From Cucumis sativus (lineage: Eukaryota > Streptophyta > Magnoliopsida > Cucurbitales > Cucurbitaceae), in NCBI RefSeq assembly GCF_000004075.3, contig NC_026657.2:35140732-35204731 (forward strand): a stretch of 64,000 nucleotides of DNA. The letters are read 5' to 3'. The position numbers and the translations under genes are program-made. Shown here one piece after another: positions 26,201 through 38,200 of the stretch. How positions within the stretch are numbered: the stretch's first letter is position 1; every line of letters begins with the position of its first letter. The notes beneath the pieces are model-generated. The model made no database searches. It was not told the DNA's origin and saw only the letters and a list, made by a program, of their open reading frames with translations.

Positions 26201-29200
26201 AGTCAAATGACTTTGGCGCTTTAACGTGGACTAGGATTGTGAGCACACACGATCTCCATCCCTTTGAGTGGTTGGCTAAAGGGGTTAAATGCACTTACTA
26301 GAATCCATGGAAATTCATTTCCAAAGAGCTCCCTAATTTTGTTCCTTGGTCTGTTGTGTGGTATGGGAGGGTAGAGAGACTTACTTTTGGGATGACCATC
26401 GAGTGGGGGATCATCCCCTTCCTCACGCTTTTCTTCTTTATTCAAGTTGTCCCTTTTTTAAAAATCATTTTGTCTCTAACTTTCTCGTGTGGACTGGGAG
26501 TTTCTTGCTCCTTTTCCTTTGGTTTCCATCACACTCTCATTGATAAGGAAACTTTGGATGTGATGTCTCTTCTTCGCTTCTCGAAAATCACTCTTTCACT
26601 CTTTTTGCCACAGGAGGAGAGATGTGAAAATCTGAAACCGTAGTCCTTTGGATGGGTTTTCGTGTACATCTTTTATTTAATGCTTGGTCAAAACTTCCCC
26701 TTGGCTGAGTCGGTTTTTTCGTTGGTCTGAATAATTAAGGTCCTAGAAAGGTTCACTTATTTACCTGACACATCCTTCATGGCTGTATCAGCACGTTGGA
26801 CAGGATTTCGAGGATGATGCCATCGTTGGTTGGGCCTTTTGCTGTATTTTATGCAGAAATGCAGAGGAAAACTTGGACCATATCCTTTGGCATTGTGAGT
26901 TGGCAAGCTGCATTTGGAACTCCTTCCAAACGTAGGGCTTGAGCTGTCTTTGTCACACAGTTGTTAGAGATATGATCGAGGAGTTTCTCTTCAATTCACC
27001 AAAGGCCGTTTTCTTTGGTGTGCCAACGCGTGTATTATATTAAGGGTGTTGTGGGATGAGAGAAATGGTAGGGTGTTTAGAGGTGTTGAGAGGGAGAGTG
27101 ACGAATTATGGTCTCTTGTTTGCTTTTCATGTCTCCCACTGGGCTTCAACTTCGAAGATCTTTTGTAATTGTTCTATGAACTTGATTTTGTATAGTTCAG
27201 CGTCTTCAAAGCGCAAGGCGCACTCTAAGGTGACAAGTTTTCAAATTGCCTAAAGGTGAGAGGTGACAGAAAGGTGCCGCTTGAATGAAGCAAGGCACAC
27301 ATAATAAAATATTGAATAAATATTATTTAGAACACTTGTACATTAAAATAAATTACTCAAATCTAAAATAATTTAATTTAAAAAAGATAACTAAACTGAA
27401 TATATGTGTGTGTGTGCATATATAAATAAATATATCACCAAGTAAACCAGCAAAAGACTGTATTATAAGTTTTTTGTTAATTTCAAAATGGATAAGCAGG
27501 AGGAAAAATCCTTACCTTCACAAGGCTAGGAGGACAAATTGCAACCAAATCTTCAAGAGATTCCACCTTATCAAGAGGCAATGAGCTGTAAAGCTCATCC
27601 ACATCACTGAATTCATCAAAATCCTCCTATACAGACAGTTTTTGAGAAGTCAATGGCTAGAGTGAGTGATATTTCCATGAACTGAAGTATAGTCATCATA
27701 TGAGCACAATCAAATGAAATGAACAAATAAAAGTAACAGTTTTAGTAGTGGTAGTCAAATGATCAATATAAGACGATAAGGACATAAAAATGTATTTCCA
27801 AATATATCAATCAACTAGTTGTGAATAGTCCTAAACTAGCACATGAGACTTTGATATGGCTTACCATTTTTACTCGCCTCACTAACTCTTTTTTTTCACC
27901 TTTAATATCTGTGAATGTCTAGGTCAAATAACATGAACCTCAATAAATGCAATAAGACAAAAACCTAACTTTGCAACATTTGATTATAAGAAATTTGAAA
28001 TTAACATCCTACGTAAGCAATCAGTAGTCCTCGCACAATGCTTTGTTCTCTCTCCTTCCCATGGCCTCCAACTGTCGCCTTCCAACAACAATTCAAGCAT
28101 CACCTTCCAGTAACATGTCAACCCTTTCTTCTCACCTCTCCATCTCTAGCCTTCGGTTGTTTTGTAATTCTTGTCCAATCATCGGTTCATCCCGATTTCA
28201 TAACCAGTTCTTACATTTCTATCCCCTAGTTCACGCTTCAACTATTAGAAGCCTTGGACTATTTCGTATTTATCCATCACCATCATAAAAAAAATATGCG
28301 TGAAGAGGTTCCTGATCAGATTTTTATGCCTCCCATTCATTCTTTCTATTTGGTAGATTGAGAACATCTCAACCATATTTTTTTCAAGCTCTTTATCACA
28401 GTAGATGATTCAAATTATTTTCATTGTTCAACCTTAGTGGATAAGTCCTGCCTGTTTACCAGGTTATCTATCTTTTATTACTAAACCTTGGTATCATTGC
28501 ATTGCACCATGTATCATTTGATAACCCAATAAATTCATTATATTATCCCCAATTCAAATCAAATTTAAAATGAAAGAATTTCAGAACTTGAGAAACCTCG
28601 GCGACGTGACTTCCTATATTCTCTTTTCGGAGTAATATTCATATTAATCTTTTCAAACAAATTGAAGAATGATGATATGAACCGACCAAACATCAAATTA
28701 TTAATTAGATTTTAATTAATAATTGTAATGTAATTTTAATATTTTCCAGTTTTATCCTTTTTAATAATATTTAAGTAGGGTCAATTTAGTCTTTTTGCAA
28801 TGCATTAGGGTTTTATTGGGAAGCTATTTAAGCCAAGTAGTTTTCGATATTTTGAAGATTTAAGGTCTTTTATCAATGAAAATTCTCTAACAGATGACAG
28901 AGCGTCATCACCATCTTTTTGTAATTCTGGATTCAAGGCTGCATGTCAAGAACATTCAGGTAGATGACAGAGTCTCGTCACCATCTTTTTGCAATCCTCG
29001 ATTCAAGGTTGCATGTCAAGAACATTCAGGTAAGTTTGATCACCTTGCTTGTGGAGTGTTCGAACTTGGAGTGGGGAACTAGTTCTCCTTATCTCTTGAT
29101 CTTCAATGAAAGAGTAATCCAAATCTAATCCATTCCCTTGGGTTGTTGTCAAATTGACTAGGGTTTGAGCATTTGATATTAGCGGTTCACTAATTGGGTT

Positions 29201-32200
29201 CCTAACTTTCAAATCCTAAGGTTTTCATTTCAAATGACGTCGTGCAGTTTCTATGTGGTCCTTTGTTGAGCTTAAGTGCATATTATCTTTGGATTAATGT
29301 AGTAACAAATCTTCTTTTTTAGTTATGGATGGAAAGGAATCAACTATTTTTCGGGGCTCTTCTCGATTGCATTATGAAAGTTTTGAATTAGCCCATGCAA
29401 AGGCATCTTCATGGTGCTCTCTCCTCAACAAGTTCAATGGGTTCTCCACTTAGATCTTTAATAGTGGAAGAGTTCTCTAATTATTTACTCTACCTTTTAA
29501 AGTCTACTTTGCTGTAAATTTCTTTTTGATAGTCTCTTTTCATTCTATTATTGAGAAGTATTGTATCTTTCTCGGGAAAAAAAAAAACCTAGATAGGTAG
29601 CCACCATATTGCTCCAATGACTCTTGTGTTATCTTTTGGAAAGGAAACGAGCCTCTTCATTAATATAATGAAATGAGACCACTGCTCAAAGTACAAGAGA
29701 ATTATAAAAATAGCTAAATCTCTAAGGAAAAAGAATCCAGAATCCAAAAATGCGGGCAATAAATGAAGATCTAAGTGGAGATCCCAATTCAAACAGTTAT
29801 TCAGAATGTCTTTGACAATATATTTATTTATCATAAAATTAGTTGTAGTTACCAACTACATATTAGGTTAAATCTCCGTCACTACTATTTAATTGTTTTT
29901 TTTTAAAAGAGACAAACTTCTTTATTTAGAACTCAAAAGTACAAAAGAATTGTATATGAGAAAAATAAAGAAGCCAAAAAGAGGTCACTACTAAGTAATT
30001 TATAAACATGTTTTGCTAGATCCAAAAAACCCGAGTTAGGAAAGACAAAGAAGAGATAAGGCATCCCTAAAAAAAAGGAAGATTTAAAAAAAAAATATGC
30101 CATTCTAAATTGATGAAGCCCAAATTACAAAAAGAAGAGAGAATCATATCTGAAAGACTCCAGCTCTAAGTGGGACATGTAAATAAACAAGTCTTACTGA
30201 TGCTAGGTTGTTTGTTTTTGCCAATGAGAAGGTAAGGAGAGGATTTATACTTTTAAACAGGTTAGAGAAGAGGTATATTTCCACCCTTTCTCTTTGTATT
30301 GAAGGCAGACATCCTTATCCTAACGAGTTTCAAGGACATAGAGGCAGATTTTCTGAACAGTGTTAAAGTAGACCAAAACCAACTTCTAATCATCATCATT
30401 TTCTGTTTGCAAACAGCAGAGTGTGATTGTGAGCTGGATAATTTCTTTTATACTTTGAACTGCTTTGAAAAAGCTTTGAAGTCTGTATTAGCAGGAAGAA
30501 AACAGCTTTGGTTGGGTTTATAACTTAGACAACTGTGAGGTGGTAAACAGCTAAGAGAGGTCTTGAAGGAAGTCCCAAACATCCCTTTTGGCTTCCTCAT
30601 CTTTATGATTTTGTAATGTTCCTTTATTTCTAATTCTAATTAATGAGAGCAACCTGTCACTCTCCAATCAAACAATGAGACCAATCCTTTGTAACTGGCT
30701 TTTATTTTTGTCTGCTTCATTGTTTGGGCCCTTTTTTTATGCATCATCATAATGAATGCTACTTCCTTACAAAGGAAGAGAGAGTACTAGCACCCGTACA
30801 ACACAATAGAAATGCAAAAGACGTGGAAGGAATTATAACCTGATTTCTTTCAACATAATCTTCTAAGAAGTCCTTGACATCGTTGACTTGCTCAGGACTC
30901 AATTCATCGTTATCAAGCAGTCTCAAGATCAGTTCCAGCTTCATTATATGAGCCTTGTGCCGGGTAATAGATGTTTCAAGATGAACCTGTAAGAGCAAAA
31001 TGGGCAGATATTTGTAAAATCAAAGCTTTAGGAAAGAACAACATATCATTTTAGAAAATACAGTGTATAATACTACTAACCAATCTAGGTGGCCTTGCTT
31101 TCCCCTTCTTTACAGACAAACCCTCGATCTCAGCTTCAAAATTATCAATCTGAGATTCCAACTCACTAACCTGACCAGAATAAAAACATTGAGTGCCTGT
31201 TAAGCAAATTGGACAGAGTTTTTCTTTTTCCTACTAAGTATAAACATAAAAAACGAAAGAAAAGGTTCATTTAAGGTTCTAGGGTTTCAAGAGTCTGGTC
31301 TATCCATGAATACTTAATTCACTCAAATAACTAGCAGGGGACCCACCATTCCCACTCTTTCATATAAATGTTTGCCCTCATAAGGGCAAACAAATACCAT
31401 AAGCAATTATTTTCGCATAACTAGTATATGTGAAGTGATTAGAAGACTTGTCTGCCAATCAGTTCCACCCAAAATCAAACTGAAAAACTTGTAGGAAACT
31501 TCTAGATCCCAAAAAGAAAACCAGGTCAAAGGAGAAAAATAGGAATCTGAAATAGGACTCCTTAGTATAAGAATTGAAAGAAGATCCGGTGACTTTTTTG
31601 TTTGATATTTGTGAGTGCAGGGGTTAGCTTACGTGCACCTTAACTAATCTTACAGAACAACCTGTCTGACACTATAACATTTAGGTGTCAAGGAAACCTG
31701 TAGGAAATTAATTTCAATAGGTGACCACCATGAATCAAACTCATGATCTCTTAGTTAGTTATTGAGATTGTCACTTTTTTTACTGCTAGGCCAACACATG
31801 ATGGTTGGAGAAGGCCCAGTGACTTGAAACAAATAAGTTGGAATGTCAAAGACATGAAAGCACAGAAAGTAGTCCTCAAAAGACCGGCCAGGTAGACAGA
31901 TATATTGAGCAAGATGTCAACACAAGTGAGTTGAACTAACGTTACAGCCTAGACTCTGATTTGATGTGTTGGTTGCACATACCCTCTTATGGAACAAACT
32001 TCTTCCCTTTTTCGGATGGAAAACAAATATTTCAGTATCAAGGGAACCACAAAAAAGAGAGAAGGCAAGATATCCCCACCTCATGAAGGGATTGATTTTC
32101 TAAAATTTGCACCAAACCATTGATTACAACGATCTTTGAAAATGGAGCACCAAGAAGAAGCCATAATTATTTAAGTTTCAGTTTCTTATTTTAAAAAGTA

Positions 32201-35200
32201 TTAATTTTTCCGAAATCTGGAAGCTCAACAATTGCAACTAAGAACAACATGCTGATTCTTTAATCAAATGCAGTGTTCTCCAATAGGACATATAGTCTAT
32301 AGAGATTCTGTACAAGTAGATTTCCATACCACATTGTTCAACCAATCCCGTGTCTCTGATTTAGCTTTCTCCTTTGGATCCTATGTTTAAAAACCACAGA
32401 GAAGTTTCATTAGAGCCAACAATAAAAATAGTAAACAATTTTTCACGTGTAGGCAAAGCTACTATTTACAAGTTGTACAAGAATAGACAAAACAAGAAGA
32501 ATTTTCCTACAAAGCCACTTAAAAGAAAATTGATTGAAATTGAAAATAACTACAATGACAAACAAGAGGACAAGTTTTCATTATTGACAGGGAAAGGAAG
32601 TCAAAAACTAATATGGCTTTAGATCAATCTACAAATATATAGCCCATGACATAGATTATTACTGAAAATGACACTTGAAAGCAAAGCAATAGAAGCTGAA
32701 AAAGGATAAACGACAGCCAAAAATATAAAATTTTCAACACTCACTAAAAAAAAATCTCTGTTATCATATAGCCTCATTCTGGTAGATTGTACGGTAACTG
32801 GACCTCAGTTATACTTTTAGAGAGCCCTTAGTCATATCCTAGATTTTATATAGGTTCTTTTTATTTGCAGTTAGTATTTCTGCACTTCCCATCCATTCCC
32901 CTAAAAAATACAAGAATCCTAAAAAGAGATACAAAGCCTAATAGAAAATAAATTAAAACAACAAAACATAAGAGAATTATGAGAAAACATAAACACGTCA
33001 TAGACAATAAGGAAAGAACTAGAACCTTTCAGTGGCATCACCTAACTAAGAAATGTTATCTTAATTTCTCCTTTTTTTTTTTATAAGAACAACGGCTTTC
33101 ATTGAGAGAAATGAAAGAATACAAGAACATACAAAAAACAAGCCCACCAAACCACCCCATCTAAATGAAGGAGTTCCCACTAAGTAAAATGTTTCCCAAA
33201 AAAGCTTCGAAACTAAAGCCCAAAGGGGCACATGGAAACTCACCAAGGACCAAACCTCATAAGGGTCCATGTCCTTGCCTCCAAACACTCAACCATTCCT
33301 CCCCCCTAAATATCTCAAACCACCCCACACACCTCAACAAGCCACAAAAAACGACTTCTCTCACGTTTGTGCTTCGATTGCAAAGTTTCTCCCCCGTCCA
33401 CCTTTCAAAGACAAAGGTAGTATTTTGTGGTTTGCAGGGGTGTGTGTCGTGCTATGGGATATTTTGGGGGAGAGTTTTCAGATGGAGGAATAGGAACTCT
33501 TATGAGGTTTGGTCCTTAGTTAGATTTCATGTGTTCCTTTCGGCTTTGATTTCAAAGTTTTTTGTAACTATTTACTCAGTAACATTTTACTTACTTGGAA
33601 CCCATTCCTTTAGTTTAGGTGTTTTGGTGGGCTTGTTTTGTATGTCCTTGTATTCTCTCTCTTTTTTTCCTCAATGAAAGTTGTTTTCAACAAAAAAGAA
33701 AAAAAAAGTGGTCACACCACCAAGCAAGACTTGCCAAATAAAAAACATAGTCTTCTTAGGAATCTTAATCCTCCAAATCACATTGAACACATATTTCCAA
33801 TAGGAGAGAGATCCAATAATAATCTGAAAAATGATTTACAAGAAAACCCTTCACTAGGATTCAAACTCCAAATGCGTATATCCAAAAAAAACTAACTCTT
33901 GTAACCTAAAAGGCAATATGACAAGGCATCCTCTTCCCTAAAAAGAGAGGTAACAAGAAAACTTTTCAGTTTCCAGTTTAAGTTGATAAAGAAAGGGGTG
34001 AAGAGATTGTGCTGGCTACGCCAATTAGAGGCCGTAAGTTGTACAAGGTCATAAAATAATCGACAAAATTGAACTTTTCCAAAAATATTTTTGCATTCCT
34101 TTCCTTCCAAAGCAACCATAAAATAGCAGTAGATATGTTGCTCCATAGCATGCCTTATCTTATAATCCTCCTCCATTTAGGGAATCCACCATCCACCTCT
34201 ATAAACTGAGGCATGCACCAATTCAAACCAAATAAAACTTCAAAAATACTCCAGATCATTCAACTAAAAGTGTAGGCAGGTGATTGAGCCATGAGTTTAG
34301 CCCTTATTGTCACATACTCACATACAATATATCCCCACACACATCACCTAAAGCTTTAAATGTGTCGAAATTCCATAAATGCAAGGGAATATTGCAAAAA
34401 TATAACCAACCTCTATATGTATGTATGATTTTTATGAAGAAACTTGAATTTCATTGACAAAATGAAAGAATGCACAATATAGAAAAAAGGAAAGTCCCAT
34501 CACAGAAAAAAAGTCAAACTACAAGACAAGATCCAATCGAGAGAAATAAGGATCGAATAGTTACAAGATAATCTAGAAACAGAGGCTCAAGAAAAAGAAT
34601 CTAATGAGGGACTAGACATTACCAAACGAACTCCAATGTCCACTAAACAATTTGTTTCTTTCTTTCTCCCCAAAGCCCCCACAAAATAACAATCACAAAA
34701 ACCTTCTTTTATCATGAAAGGTCGGATGAAAAAACAAAATTCATCAACTGCCCTTTTCCTTTTTCTGAAAAGGAAACAAGTCTCTTCATTAATGTATTGA
34801 ATGAGACAAATGCTCAAAATACAAAAGAGTTGTACAAAGAGCATTAAGTAAAAATTTACGGATGTGGAAGCACACCCGAACATCTCAACTAGGCTGACAC
34901 CCCCTTAGTGCCCTCAACTCCTCAACTGCCTTTTTGCAATTCTAAAAACTAACAAATCAGAAATTTAACACATAAAATTTTTTGCCAGACTGCCCGAGCA
35001 AAACCACAACTCCACTGGATCTGACCTCCGTATTGACATTTATTCTTTTATGTAACTCTTCTTTTCAAAACTCGAATATGAGAGTACCTAACACCTTCCA
35101 TTCTTTGTTTAGAGCCACTATTCTCACTGATAATTTTATATATTATATTGAATAAATCAAATTGTACATAATAACCTATTACATCGGTGAATAAATAGAG

Positions 35201-38200
35201 ACCAAAATACTAATAAAGGAAACATACAAATATGGAAAAATACTAAATAGGAATAAACCAAATAAACCCTAATTTCCTTCAACACTCACAAAGTCAGTAT
35301 CCGAGCATTTTGGAAGGGCCTTGTCTAGACGAAAAGGATCTATGATCAACACTTTCTAGAAGACGTCACGTGGAGTCGCATAGATTTTGATTTGTTCATC
35401 ATGAAATCACATCCTTGACACTACAAAAGTTTCTTCACACTATATCATTCAGCATTCCTGAGGGGTTGAAGGGTATGTCATCACGTTCATTTCTAACAAC
35501 TTCCCATGTACACAGAACTTGTTACTCCTCCAAGCTTTCTCTTAGTTCCTTTGTCACCCTTTTCACTAAACACTTACAGGCCAACTCGGATGTTATTGTT
35601 GTGGGTGCATAACTTACTTTCTCTATCCTCTTTCATATTTGAACCACCACTATTGAGCCAATATGAACTGATCTATGTGGTGGTTGCAAATACGAGAGGG
35701 AGAGAGAAACAGAGAAAGAGCACATCCTTGTTAACGTTCCTCATAAAAAAAAATTGACAATCAAACTCACCATCATCTTTTAAATTGCAGAACAGCAGGT
35801 GAAGTTCTTTTTTCATTTTCTAAACAAGAAACAGAACTTTTAACTGATGATTGATAAGCTATATTATCTACTAGATCTCAATTATTATGGTCCAACACAG
35901 CCAAGGCTCCAATATCCAAGATTTGGCTTGAACATCAGAAGGTTTTTCACAAAAAAAGGCTAGATTGGTTTGATTGGTTGGGCTTAGTGTCTCTTCTACC
36001 TCAACGTGGTATTCCCAATCTAAAGCTTTCTGCAATTATTCTACTCTATTCCGGACATTCATTTGAATTAGAATGCTTTTAATTCTTCGGTTTATTTATG
36101 TCTTTGTATTCCTCGCATTGTATCTTTGGCTCTTTGCTATTTCTGTTGATTTTGGTATATGTATTTTTTAGCATTAGACTCTTTTAATTATATCAATGAA
36201 AAGTATTATAGTTCCCATTTCAAAAAGAAATAAGGATTGAGAAGTTATAGGGAGAATAAAAGCTCAAAGACTACAAAGTGTCAACTGAGAAAGATTAAAG
36301 ACAAAAGAAAGAAGGAAAGTTAAAGATTGCCCCTTTGTGTGTGTACATATATATAGTGAAAGATTAAAGACATAAGAAAGAAGGAAGGGAAGTTAAAGAT
36401 TGCCCCTTTGTGTGTGCATATATATAGTAAGGCCCTTTTCCTAGCAAACCTTTCACGATGCCATCCTCCTTGTTTTTTGGAAACTGTTCATCTATTCCAA
36501 TCGGATATCATGCTTTTCATTAAAAGAATAACCAACAAAAAACTTTGACAGTGAATGTGCATGTGCCGCCAAGAAGCTGTGATCGTGATGAATTCAAGAT
36601 TATCTAACCAATAGAGGAACTTAGATTAAAATATTTGCTTTCTTTAAAGCCAAAACTCCAAAAGGATAACTGCAAAAAGTTAATGGAACAAGTACCAAAT
36701 CACGTCAAATCATGGAAGCAATTTTTTATAAGCATGTTTAGCTAGTTATCCATTCATTTAGGCTCAAAGATGAGTGAGAATAGAGTTTAAGAGCATACAG
36801 TTTTAGGCTGTTGACCCAAACCTTCTTTCGAGAAGGCTTTAGTTTTTGTCTCCTTTTCACAAATCTTGAATCTTTCCATTTCACGCTCAATAAGTTTACG
36901 AGCATCCAACAAAGCCTGCTCGTAAGACGCACTGACCTGTACCAACAAATATCAAAATTTACAATTTTATTATTTAAAAAAGATATAATAATAATATATA
37001 AAATGTTCAAATAAATAAAAAAAAAAAAACTGCTATCATTGAGAAATAATGAAAGAGTGCAAGGCCATACAAAAAACCCACTAAAGAAAGGGTTTCCAAC
37101 TAGGTAAAATAGAGCCTAGGGAGTAATTACAAAAAGCCGTCAAAACCGAAGCTCGAAGAGAAACGTGAAACCTCACCAAGGACCAAAACTCACTAGGATC
37201 CCTTTCCATATCTCTAAACACCCTATTATCTCTCTCCCCACAAATCGCATACTAAAGCACACACCCTTGCAAACCAAAGAAAGCGCCATTTCTCACTGAA
37301 GGGCGGGTGGAAGAGAAACTCCTTGAACATTGAACGAACATCTCTCTGGCTAGCAAGCGAGACATCAAACTTCTACAAGAAATAGTTCTAGACAGATTTT
37401 GCAAATGGGCACTCCCGAAGAAGGTGGTCCAGATTTTCCTCCGCCTTTTGACAAAGAATGCAACGAAAGGGGCTTTTTAACAAAGATAACTTTCTCAAAA
37501 CCTTGCCCATTGTATTTATGCAACCAAGAAAACTTGCCAAAAAAAACCTGACTTTCTTTGGAATCTTAATCCTCAATAAAACATCAAAGACCAACTCAAC
37601 AACGGGAGAGGGATCATTTAAAATTCTAAAGAAAGACTTATAAGAGAGACCCTCCACCAGATTAGGACTCCAACTCGAACATCCATTCTCCCCAACCTAA
37701 AGTCAAAACCCTCAATCAAGGAGAAAGAGACAAATTTCCCCGACCAAACCAAAACATCTAACACTAAACAATATTTCAAAGAAGGCAGGTCGTGAAACCT
37801 AGGAAACGCCGATGAGAGAGTTCTATCTCCCACCTAATGATCCTACCAAATAAAACAAAACACCAACTATATTGGATAGCTCTCTTGGTTGACAAAAATC
37901 AATCAAATAAATTGATGCAACGTGTATATTCTAATTATTCTAGATAAGGAACATGAAATAGATATTAATATTATAAGTAGTAATTAGAATATTTAAGTAA
38001 GAAAAGGTATAGAATACTACTCTCATAAAAAAAATAAACAAATAAGTATTAGAAATTTAGAATACTACAGATAAATTAGATATAACTATCCACGAATCTT
38101 AGAATTAGAAAGGTTGGTTCTTTACATTTCAGATCAAGGAAAGTAAGGACTACTTCAAATCATAATCCGATTCTCTTGAAGTCTGAAGACTAACTCTCTT

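Larger units (their letters stand above)
24450..27220 (+). mobile_element. Large LINE ORF2 relic (host for two nested insertions), NOT3 intron 7
   Basis: The plus strand shows, in order, RT motifs of an L1-like [41 protein letters not shown] (24500-24615), KGFGYKW (about 24720), then [20 protein letters not shown] (25275-25340), [18 protein letters not shown] (25615-25640), [15 protein letters not shown] (26005-26045), [13 protein letters not shown] (about 26370-26420), the zf-RVT zinc motif CCILC ... LDHILWHC (26839-26900) and [13 protein letters not shown] (27045-27090). It is broken by stops, frameshifts and two insertions listed separately. The RT active-site box is lost: the place of the expected FADD reads FAMVIPT. 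It is antisense to NOT3 and cannot transpose. Confidence 0.85.
27627..30839. other. NOT3 intron 6: repeat-rich, no exon needed
   Basis: Exons 6 and 7 join in frame without any sequence from this 3.2 kb intron. It contains a 2 x 70 bp tandem repeat (28892-29031) and a LINE tail (about 29635-29800, minus), both listed separately. The stretch 28540-28890 has an LTR-like look (short TATTTAAG box, AT-rich) but no diagnostic ends. 30180-30660 holds unassigned sequence with a plus-strand open frame I do not recognise. Confidence 0.45.
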
